Part shown: one piece after another, positions 1-6,403 of the stretch
How the letters are laid out: each line of letters starts with the position of its first letter
Position numbering within the stretch: the stretch's first letter is position 1
Assembly: GCA_900551885.1 (NCBI GenBank)
Contig: URXS01000076.1
Location: forward strand, 1-9,178
Direction of reading: 5' to 3'
DNA length: 9,178 nt
DNA from: an uncultured Oscillibacter sp.
GTDB lineage: Bacteria; Bacillota; Clostridia; Oscillospirales; Oscillospiraceae
Translations under genes and position numbers: made by a program
The notes under the pieces: generated by a model
Told to the model about the DNA's origin: nothing
Seen by the model: the letters and a program-made list of their open reading frames with translations, nothing else
Database searches by the model: none

Positions 1-54
1 CCGGGGACACTGCGGGTATGAACCGCATGCTCTAGCCAACTGAGCTATGCCGCC
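1..54 (-). tRNA. tRNA-Met (anticodon CAT), 3' part cut off by window edge
   Basis: Read on the minus strand from 54 downward, the acceptor arm GGCGGCA is followed by TA, a D arm GCTC...GAGC, and an anticodon arm TGCGG-TTCATAC-CCGCA with anticodon CAT. Next come a GTGTC variable loop and the first bases of the T stem (CCCGG). The T loop, the second half of the acceptor stem and any CCA lie outside the window. The GGCGG acceptor start, the GGCTAGAGC D-arm and the CGGTTCATACCCG anticodon arm resemble the elongator Met tRNA of Firmicutes. They do not look like the lysidine-modified tRNA-Ile(CAT) or the initiator tRNA. The elongator assignment is from memory of those sequences; the anticodon itself is seen directly. 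Confidence 0.92.
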
Positions 55-82
55 AAATGGACACCCACAACGGGCACGAATT

Positions 83-112
83 AATATACCAGACGGAGGG
101 TGTAGTTGTCAA
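83..112 (-). promoter_or_regulatory. Promoter of the tRNA-Met gene
   Basis: On the minus strand a perfect -35 TTGACA (107-112) is followed after 18 bases by TATATT (83-88), preceded by TGG in the extended -10 position. The expected start of transcription is near 76, about 22 bases before the mature tRNA 5' end, which suits a short 5' leader removed by RNase P. Confidence 0.75.
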
Positions 113-120
113 GGGCTTCT

Positions 121-156
121 TTTAAAAAAATGAAAAAATCTGGCGGGAAGATCCCG
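121..156 (-). terminator. Possible weak intrinsic terminator after the small XRE gene
   Basis: On the minus strand, a short stem CGGGA-TCT-TCCCG (144-156) is followed by CCAGA and then two T runs (six and seven T) in 121-139. The stem is only 5 bp and the T tract starts five bases late, so this is a marginal terminator. It lies just upstream of the tRNA promoter and would separate the XRE gene from the tRNA. Confidence 0.4.
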
Positions 157-204
157 GGCGTCCTGGCGGAGAGATCCATGTATCTGTGGGCGACAGGGAG
201 AGGG

Positions 205-495
205 TCATTCCTCCCCTTTGGCCTGCCGAAAGTAGTCCAGCAATTCGTAAAGAATACGGACCTCCTGCTCTGTCAAATCCGACAGATCGATCTGCCGGGT
301 GTGCTCCAGCTCCAAAATGAAGTCGGCAGAGACATGGAAGAGCTTTGCAAGCTCGATGATATAGACGACAGTGGGCGCCGAAAGCCCGCTCTCCCAGGCA
401 TTGACGGAGGAACGGGTCACAGAGAGCCTTCTTGCAAGTTCTGACTGGGAGTATCCGGCCTGCTCCCGCAGGCTACGAATGGTATCGCCGATCAT
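205..495 (-). CDS. Small XRE-family helix-turn-helix transcriptional regulator
   Basis: A 96-residue DNA-binding protein. The N-terminal 60 residues form a Cro/C1-type HTH: IRSLREQAGYSQSELARRL, then the recognition helix SVTRSSVNAWESG, then a helical core PTVVYIIELAKLFHVSADFI. The remaining 30 or so residues (DLSDLTEQEVRILYELLDYF) form a short acidic/hydrophobic helix that could serve dimerisation. I placed the start at the ATG at 493-495, because AGGGGTGA stands just upstream of it. An in-frame ATG seven codons earlier (514-516) has no Shine-Dalgarno sequence. The gene is divergent from the lipoprotein gene, so it may regulate that gene or itself; this is inference only. No inducer-binding or protease domain is visible, so the signal it answers to is unknown. 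Confidence 0.88.
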   Translation of the reverse strand: MIGDTIRSLREQAGYSQSELARRLSVTRSSVNAWESGLSAPTVVYIIELAKLFHVSADFILELEHTRQIDLSDLTEQEVRILYELLDYFRQAKGEE

Positions 496-565
496 GTGAT
501 CACCCCTATTGTCCATTTTGCAAGACTTAGGATGATATTAAATTATCTAAATATGTATAGTTTTA

Positions 566-594
566 TTGATACCTGCTGAATATTGTGACACAAT
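566..594 (+). promoter_or_regulatory. Probable promoter of the lipoprotein gene
   Basis: TTGATA (566-571, five of six matches to TTGACA) is followed after 17 bases by CACAAT (589-594, four of six matches to TATAAT). Transcription would start near 600, about 30 bases before the proposed ATA start. The -10 is weak and lies inside a perfect palindrome, which would fit a regulated promoter. Confidence 0.4.
582..594. promoter_or_regulatory. 13-bp perfect palindrome, candidate operator
   Basis: ATTGTG-A-CACAAT is a perfect inverted repeat of 6-base arms around a central A. It overlaps the proposed -10 of the lipoprotein promoter and lies in the gap between the divergent XRE and lipoprotein genes. 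Dyads of this size and place are typical of operators for dimeric XRE repressors. That the neighbouring XRE protein binds it is inference; no second full copy was noticed in the window. Confidence 0.4.
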
Positions 595-631
595 GGAGCT
601 ATTATTTTGATGGAAAGAGGATGATCGATTC

Positions 632-1135
632 ATAAAACAGCGTATCGTATCCCTGATGGCACTCCTTTGCCTGGTCTTAGTCCTGACTGCCTGCGGGGGT
701 GGTGAGGCCCCCGAAGATGGAGGGGATTCCGCAGATGAGGCAGATGCCCCGATGACAGAGGAGGAATACCAGAGCCGGGTAGAGGAGCTGAGTTCCGATC
801 TCGGTACGGCCATGGCTTCCATGAGCGGACTGTCCGCCACGGATGAGGCGTCCTTCCGGGAGGGCATTGAGAACATCCGCACGATGATTGGGCTCTTCCG
901 GGACTTTGCTGCCATCACCAATCCTCCTGAGGCCTGGACGGAGGCCCACGCCAAGATCGCCGAGGGCTGCAACGGCTTTGCAGATGCTTTGGAGGGCCTG
1001 TGCGACAACGCTGTCAGTCTGTTGGACGGGGAGATGGACCCGGAGGACTACAACAGCGCCACCACGGAATACACCACCGATCTCACTGAGGCAGCCGCCC
1101 TGCTCACCGAGGGTTTCGGGATGATGGAGTCCTAA
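632..1135 (+). CDS. Small putative lipoprotein, unrecognised family; start codon apparently ATA
   Basis: A secreted, lipid-anchored protein of unknown function. Read from the ATA at 632, it begins with a charged n-region (IKQR), a hydrophobic core (LMALLCLVLVL) and a lipobox LTAC, with Cys21 to be diacylated, then a GGG linker. The mature part is acidic and mostly helical. It contains the phrase ITNPPEAW, then AHAKIAEGCNGFADAL and an acidic DPEDY stretch. The only ATG in this region (656-658) would give a signal peptide with no positive charge. The frame is open upstream from 611, and an AAAGAGG Shine-Dalgarno (614-620) lies 11 bases before the ATA. A single G-to-A change in an original ATG explains this best. 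A conservative call is 656-1135. The family was not recognised; surface sensing or envelope binding is only a guess. Confidence 0.7.
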   Translation: MKQRIVSLMALLCLVLVLTACGGGEAPEDGGDSADEADAPMTEEEYQSRVEELSSDLGTAMASMSGLSATDEASFREGIENIRTMIGLFRDFAAITNPPEAWTEAHAKIAEGCNGFADALEGLCDNAVSLLDGEMDPEDYNSATTEYTTDLTEAAALLTEGFGMMES

Positions 1136-1251
1136 GCGGCAAAGAGCAATCCTGCGAGAGTATCTTATGGCGGGGCGACCCGCTGTCCAAAAGATTGACA
1201 GGTGGGTGAGAACAGCCCGGCTTCGCCGACAAGTCTGGATTCCAAAAGAAA
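1136..1251. other. Gap after the lipoprotein gene
   Basis: This stretch holds no convincing gene. It contains a small hairpin GCGGG-GCGA-CCCGC (1170-1183) without a T tract, and another, CGGC-TTC-GCCG, near 1220. An isolated TTGACA (1195-1200) has no matching -10. The lipoprotein gene has no clear terminator of its own here and may rely on the strong hairpin at 1252-1278. Confidence 0.4.
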
Positions 1252-1278
1252 AGCCCCGGAGTCACTGACTCCGGGGCT
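1242..1278 (-). terminator. Intrinsic terminator of the groES-groEL operon
   Basis: A perfect 13-bp dyad (1252-1264 with 1266-1278), folding in practice as GCCCCGGAG / CTCCGGGGC around a TCACTGA loop. On the minus strand it is followed by TTTTCTTTTGG. It begins 24 bases past the groEL stop codon. On the plus strand the following sequence is poor in T, so it serves mainly groEL and may only weakly stop the lipoprotein transcript coming the other way. Confidence 0.88.
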
Positions 1279-1302
1279 GATTGTGTGATTTAAGGTTTCG
1301 GC

Positions 1303-2931
<1,629 letters not shown>

Positions 2932-2965
2932 AATAATCAAACCTCCAATTTCGAAGATGAGTTTA

Positions 2966-3167
2966 CGTTTTGGAACGGCCCCGAAAGGGGGCCACGGGAA
3001 ACCTCCGGTTTCCCCGGTTCTTTCGCCTTTGGCGGAAGAAAAATTTCAATCATTTTCGCCGGGGCGTGTACCTGGCGAAAATACCCCGACTCAGCCGCCC
3101 CGGGCGGCGTTCACCAGTGACCGACGTCACTGGTGGTAGGGGAGTTCGAGGAGGAGCCTGCTCCCCT
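2966..3167 (-). other. Chain of seven hairpins in the groES-groEL spacer
   Basis: The spacer is packed with consecutive dyads, named here from the groEL side. A: 2977-2993 (CCCC-GAAA-GGGG plus two outer pairs). B: 2996-3014 (GGGAAACC / GGTTTCCC, perfect 8 bp). C: 3018-3040 (TTCTTTCGCC / GGCGGAAGAA, one mismatch on the transcribed strand). D: 3052-3082 (ATTTTCGCC / GGCGAAAAT, perfect 9 bp). E: 3094-3108 (GCCGCC / GGCGGC). F: 3112-3135 (CACCAGTGAC / GTCACTGGTG, perfect 10 bp). G: 3138-3167 (AGGGGAG / CTCCCCT). A further 4-bp dyad lies at 2966-2977. The last 35 or so bases before groEL, including its ribosome binding site, are AT-rich and unpaired. The chain may protect or process the mRNA, or set the GroES:GroEL ratio; this is inference. 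Confidence 0.7.
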
Positions 3168-3172
3168 TCGAT

Positions 3173-3457
3173 TTACTCGACGATGGCCAGAATGTCGTTC
3201 TGACGGACGACCACGTACTCCACGTCCTCCAGAGTGACCTTGGTGCCGGCATACTGGCTGGTGATCACTTTGTCGCCGGGCTTCACGGTCATGACAACGT
3301 CCTTGCCGTCCACGTTGCCGCCGGGGCCAACGGAGATGACTTCGGCAACAGAGGGCTTTTCCTTGGCGGAGCCGGTCAGGATGATGCCGCCCTTGGTGGT
3401 CTCCTCGGTTTCCACCATCTTCAAAATCACACGGTCTGCAAGCGGAGTGAGTTTCAT
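3173..3457 (-). CDS. groES: Co-chaperonin GroES (HSP10), 94 aa
   Basis: The heptameric lid that caps GroEL and triggers release of the substrate into the folding chamber. Full length for the family. It begins with KLTPLADRVILKMVETEETTKGGIIL, where the flexible GroEL-binding mobile loop lies at about residues 16-33 (TTKGGIIL). It continues with VAEVISVGPG, VKPGDKVITSQYAGTKV and ends VVVRQNDILAIVE, the usual C-terminus. The ATG at 3455-3457 has a strong AAGGAGG eight bases upstream. It is the first gene of the operon, directly behind the CIRCE-controlled promoter. Confidence 0.98.
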   Translation of the reverse strand: MKLTPLADRVILKMVETEETTKGGIILTGSAKEKPSVAEVISVGPGGNVDGKDVVMTVKPGDKVITSQYAGTKVTLEDVEYVVVRQNDILAIVE

Positions 3458-3497
3458 AGGGGATTCCTCCTTATAGAAATAATATAAAAAACAAGTT

Positions 3498-3534
3498 CAG
3501 CGTTAGCACTCAGTACCTTCGAGTGCTAACGCTG
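3498..3534. promoter_or_regulatory. CIRCE operator (HrcA-binding inverted repeat) with extended arms
   Basis: The core is an exact CIRCE element, TTAGCACTC-N9-GAGTGCTAA, at 3503-3529. The dyad continues perfectly for five more pairs on each side (CAGCG / CGCTG), giving 14-bp arms at 3498-3511 and 3521-3534. It covers the expected transcription start just past the -10 of the groES promoter. In Firmicutes the HrcA repressor binds CIRCE and falls off when GroE is busy with unfolded protein, so this operon should be heat-shock induced. No hrcA gene is in the window. Confidence 0.97.
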
Positions 3535-3536
3535 TT

Positions 3537-3565
3537 ATCATAGTACAGTCTCACCGGTTTGTAAA
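3537..3565 (-). promoter_or_regulatory. Sigma-A promoter of groES-groEL
   Basis: On the minus strand TTTACA (3560-3565) and TATGAT (3537-3542) are separated by exactly 17 bases, each with five of six consensus matches. The start of transcription falls near 3530, inside the CIRCE dyad, as expected for HrcA repression. Confidence 0.88.
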
Positions 3566-3608
3566 GGGGGTATTTCACAAAAGTTATGAAGAATTTGTAA
3601 ATGTTCCA

Positions 3609-3632
3609 AAAAGGTTTCGATAGAGAGCGAAA
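3609..3632 (-). terminator. Possible weak terminator after the lipid kinase gene
   Basis: On the minus strand TTTCG...CGAAA (3628-3632 with 3615-3619) is followed by CCTTTTTGG. The 5-bp AT-rich stem is poor, and no better terminator is seen between the lipid kinase stop codon and the groES promoter. Some read-through into groES is possible. Confidence 0.25.
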
Positions 3633-3661
3633 GCAGGCAAAAGTGAGGGATGAGACGGCGT

Positions 3662-4588
3662 TTACCGGGCAGTGGCATTGGGGTCGCAGCCCTTGGGGCC
3701 GAAGAAGTTCAGCCGCTTGTCCGCCAATGACATGGTGACCGCCCGGGAGCGGAAGCACTCTCCGTCCAGGCAGGTGACAATGTCCTGGTCCGGAGATTGG
3801 ATGCGGACCACCCGGGCGTCGGAGATCCGGGCCAGTCGGGGCATCTGGTCGGCTTTCCCGGCGGAGTATGCCCTGAAGAGACGGGCGAAGGTGGGGCGGC
3901 TGACGCTGTTAATTAAAATTGTATGGAGCTTTCCATCGTCCATCCGAGCCCAAGGGATGGGCGTGGAGCCGCCGCCATAGTAGCGGCCGTTGCACATGGA
4001 GATCAGGGCGAAGTCCCCCTCCAGCCGCTCGTCGTCCAGAAAGACGGTCCAGTGGTGACCGATGCCCCGGAACAGGAAATTCACCGCCACGGAGACCAGG
4101 TAACTGCCCCGGCCACTGAGCAGGGGCGAGGAGCCCAGTTGGTGGACGCTCTCCGCCACCTGGGCGTCGATGCCGTTGCAGGCAATGGTGAGACAGTACC
4201 GGCCGTTGCAGTCGATCAGGTCCAGGGGAAATTCGTCCCCGTCCCAGAGGTTCTCCGCGTCGGTAAATTTGGCCATATCGGGGCCGAAGTTCTTCAGAAA
4301 GTCGTTGCCGGTTCCGGCGGGAACACAGGTCATGGCGGCGTTGGGGAAGCCGGCCAGACCGTTTGCCACCTCGTGGACGGTGCCGTCCCCGCCACAGGCG
4401 TAAATCCGCAGGGGCTCCCCGCTCTCCGCCAGGCGGCGGGACATCTCCGTGGCGCCGCCAGGCCGGTCCGTCAGCAGACACTGACACTCCAGACCGTGAT
4501 TCCGGCGCAGCCGGTCCGCCATATCATAGATCCGGGCGGTCTGGTCCTTCTTGCCGGCGGCGGGGTTAATGATGAAGATATGGCGCAT
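3662..4588 (-). CDS. Diacylglycerol kinase family lipid kinase (DgkB/YegS-like), 308 aa
   Basis: A soluble, ATP-dependent lipid kinase of the DAGK catalytic-domain family. The usual reaction is phosphorylation of diacylglycerol to phosphatidic acid, returning diacylglycerol to phospholipid synthesis. Motifs in order: NPAAGK (8-13), the nucleotide-binding GGDGTVHEV (66-74), PAGTGNDF (90-97), NGRYYGGGSTPIP (200-212) with the following MDDGKL (216-221), and LDGE (274-277), whose Glu matches the catalytic Glu of DgkB-type enzymes. Length is typical. The ATG at 4586-4588 has AGGGGGA eight or so bases upstream. It starts 29 bases after the methyltransferase stop codon, so the two form an operon. 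The exact lipid cannot be told from sequence: diacylglycerol is likely, but other family members use undecaprenol, sphingosine or phosphatidylglycerol. Confidence 0.92.
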   Translation of the reverse strand: MRHIFIINPAAGKKDQTARIYDMADRLRRNHGLECQCLLTDRPGGATEMSRRLAESGEPLRIYACGGDGTVHEVANGLAGFPNAAMTCVPAGTGNDFLKNFGPDMAKFTDAENLWDGDEFPLDLIDCNGRYCLTIACNGIDAQVAESVHQLGSSPLLSGRGSYLVSVAVNFLFRGIGHHWTVFLDDERLEGDFALISMCNGRYYGGGSTPIPWARMDDGKLHTILINSVSRPTFARLFRAYSAGKADQMPRLARISDARVVRIQSPDQDIVTCLDGECFRSRAVTMSLADKRLNFFGPKGCDPNATAR

Positions 4589-4617
4589 GGCGCGTCCCCC
4601 TGTCTTGTGGTGATGGG

Positions 4618-5727
4618 TTACTTCCCGTACTGGAACAGGTCACATTTGAGCATGCCGTTGTAGAGCTTCCGCTTTTTATCGGCGGTCCGGCCGAAGCACC
4701 GCTCGAACTCCGTGTGGGAGCTGAGCACCAGCACCCGCCACTTGGGCGGCAGCGTCCGTACAGCCGCGCCGAAGCGGCGGTAGACCTCCTCCGCCTCGCT
4801 CTTTTCCAGCAGCCGCTCGCCGTAAGGCGGGTTGGTTACCAGTTGGCCGTATTCGCTGTCCCGGTGGAAGGCGGCGGCGTCGGCCACCTCAAAGCGGATA
4901 CAGTCCTCCACCCCGGCCAGGGCCGCGTTGTGACCCGCCAGCTCCACCGCCGCTGGGTCGATGTCACCGCCCCAGATGTCATAGTTACCGTGGAACTCCT
5001 TGTCCTGGGCCTCGTCGGCAGCATCCATCCATAGCTTGCTGTCCATATTTTTCCAACGCTGGGCGGCAAAGCGCCGGTCCAGGCCCGGGGCCCGGTTCTT
5101 GGCGATCAGCGCCGCCTCGATGGGAATGGTGCCGCTGCCGCAGAAGGGGTCGCAGAAGGGGTCCTTCCCCCGGTAGCGGGAGAGGAGGACCAGAGCTGCT
5201 GCCAACGTCTCCCGCAGGGGGGCGCCCATATTTTTTGCCCGGTAGCCCCGCTTGTACAGGCCTTCTCCGGAGGTGTCCAGGTACAGCGTGGCGGTGTCCT
5301 TGACGATGGAGAACTGGATCTGGTAGCGGCTGCCGGTCTCCGGCAGGGTCTCCAGACCGTAGGCTTTGCCCAGCCGCTGGGCAGAGGCCTTTTTTACGAT
5401 GGCCTGGCAGGCAGGCACCGAGTGAAGGGTGGAGTTCAGGGAGTATCCCTTTACCGGGAATTCCCCATCCCGGGGGATGAAGTCCTCCCAGGGCAGAGCC
5501 GCCGTCCCCTGGAACAACGCCTCAAAGTCCGGCGCCGGAAAGGAGCCTAGCTCCATCAGCACCCGGGCCCCGCAGCGAAGGCCGATGTTCAACCGGGCGA
5601 TGTCGGCCATAGTGCCCCGGCAGTGGACCCGGCCGTTTTCCGCCCGGACCTCTGCCATGCCCATGCGGCGCATTTCCTCCGCAACCAGGCTCTCCAGTCC
5701 TAACAGACACGGGACGGTCAGAATCAT
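4618..5727 (-). CDS. THUMP-domain class I SAM-dependent RNA methyltransferase (YpsC / RlmL N-terminal-like), 369 aa
   Basis: Probably an N2-guanine methyltransferase of 23S rRNA, acting in the cytosol on the ribosome. Residues 1-160 form the N-terminal ferredoxin-like and THUMP RNA-binding region (LTVPCLLGLESLVAEEM, and later QIQFSIVKDTATLYLDTSG). Then come KRGYR and PLRETLAAALV, the SAM-binding DPFCGSGT (193-200) and GGDIDP (253-258), and the catalytic NPPYGER (299-305), the N-P-P-Y motif of base N-methylation. The ATG at 5725-5727 has AGGAGG eight bases upstream. The same frame runs 36 codons further up but that part has no family resemblance and overlaps the promoter. The protein equals the RlmL half of the E. 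coli RlmKL fusion. TrmN-type tRNA methylation is the main alternative. Confidence 0.92.
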   Translation of the reverse strand: MILTVPCLLGLESLVAEEMRRMGMAEVRAENGRVHCRGTMADIARLNIGLRCGARVLMELGSFPAPDFEALFQGTAALPWEDFIPRDGEFPVKGYSLNSTLHSVPACQAIVKKASAQRLGKAYGLETLPETGSRYQIQFSIVKDTATLYLDTSGEGLYKRGYRAKNMGAPLRETLAAALVLLSRYRGKDPFCDPFCGSGTIPIEAALIAKNRAPGLDRRFAAQRWKNMDSKLWMDAADEAQDKEFHGNYDIWGGDIDPAAVELAGHNAALAGVEDCIRFEVADAAAFHRDSEYGQLVTNPPYGERLLEKSEAEEVYRRFGAAVRTLPPKWRVLVLSSHTEFERCFGRTADKKRKLYNGMLKCDLFQYGK

Positions 5728-5773
5728 GGCGCCCGCCTCCTTCCAATAACAAGAAAAGTGTTTATCTGAGTGC

Positions 5774-5802
5774 AGTATAGCAGGAAAACGGCTCCGGCGC
5801 AA
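5774..5802 (-). promoter_or_regulatory. Promoter of the methyltransferase-lipid kinase operon
   Basis: On the minus strand TGCTATACT gives an extended -10 (TATACT at 5774-5779). A weak -35 TTGCGC (5797-5802) lies 17 bases further up. The transcript would start near 5767, about 40 bases before the ATG, leaving room for the AGGAGG site. Confidence 0.6.
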
Positions 5803-5862
5803 CGAGGACCTCAATTTACCAGGGATTGTTACCAAAATGAAATAGCTTTTGCGGGAACTCTA

Positions 5863-5871
5863 TGGTACACT
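5863..5871 (+). promoter_or_regulatory. Extended -10 promoter of nfeD-SPFH
   Basis: TGGTACACT matches the extended -10 pattern TGnTAnnnT (TACACT at 5866-5871). There is no good -35 17 bases above it (TAGCTT). The start would fall near 5878, about 50 bases before the TTG start codon. It is divergent from the methyltransferase promoter. Confidence 0.4.
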
Positions 5872-5926
5872 GTTGCCAACAAGCCGAATGTCCCGCGGCC
5901 TGTGGGACGGAGAGGAGGCGTTTTTC

Positions 5927-6403
5927 TTGAGCGAATTTTTGCAGAACATCGATCTGCCGGTGTGGCTGTGGCTGATCGCACTGGTGCTTTTCGGCGTGGT
6001 GGAGGCAGCCACGGCGGGACTGGTTTGCATCTGGTTTGCCGTGGGAGCCCTGGTGGCGCTGCTGGCGGCATTGCTGGGCGCCGGCGTACTGGTGCAGGTG
6101 GTAATATTTGCGGTGGTGTCCGCCGTGGCCCTGGCCGTGACCCGGCCTCTGGTGCGGCGCATAACCTCCGGGAAAGCCGTGGCCACCAATGCAGACCGGG
6201 TGCTGGGTGCCGCCGCCAAGGTGACGGAGTCCATTGACAACGAAAATTCCACCGGCGCCGTCTACGTGGACGGCAAGACCTGGACCGCCCGCAGTGCTGA
6301 CGGTACGGTGATTCCTGCCGGGGAGCAGGTGGAGGTAACGTCCATAGAGGGCGTGAAGCTCTTTGTAAAATTATGTGAGAAAACGGAGGGAGTCAAAACA
6401 TGA
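5927..6403 (+). CDS. NfeD-family membrane protein (short form), 158 aa, TTG start
   Basis: A partner protein of SPFH/band-7 membrane scaffolds. Residues 1-10 are polar. About 12-75 form a cluster of membrane helices (LWLIALVLFGVVEAATAGLV, then WFAVGALVALLAALLGA, then VVIFAVVSAVALAVTRPLV). About 90-150 form the NfeD OB-fold, with the family pattern GKAVATNADRVLGAAAKVT, then AVYVDGKTWTARS, IPAGEQVEVTSIEG and KLFVKL. There is no ClpP-like protease domain, so it is the short NfeD1b type. The start is the TTG at 5927, because GGAGG (5914-5918) is placed eight bases before it. The frame extends 26 codons upstream but that part is not family-like and would start before the likely promoter. Its stop codon overlaps the next ATG. 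Confidence 0.9.
   Translation: MSEFLQNIDLPVWLWLIALVLFGVVEAATAGLVCIWFAVGALVALLAALLGAGVLVQVVIFAVVSAVALAVTRPLVRRITSGKAVATNADRVLGAAAKVTESIDNENSTGAVYVDGKTWTARSADGTVIPAGEQVEVTSIEGVKLFVKLCEKTEGVKT

Noticed and set aside
106..444. Plus-strand frame of 112 codons opposite the small XRE gene
   Set aside because: The opposite strand codes a clear HTH protein with a good ribosome binding site. This frame has no family-like content.
1..1135. A mobile element or att site next to the tRNA gene
   Set aside because: No integrase, direct repeat of the tRNA end or flanking inverted repeats are visible. The neighbouring genes look native, and the tRNA 3' end, where att sites usually lie, is outside the window.
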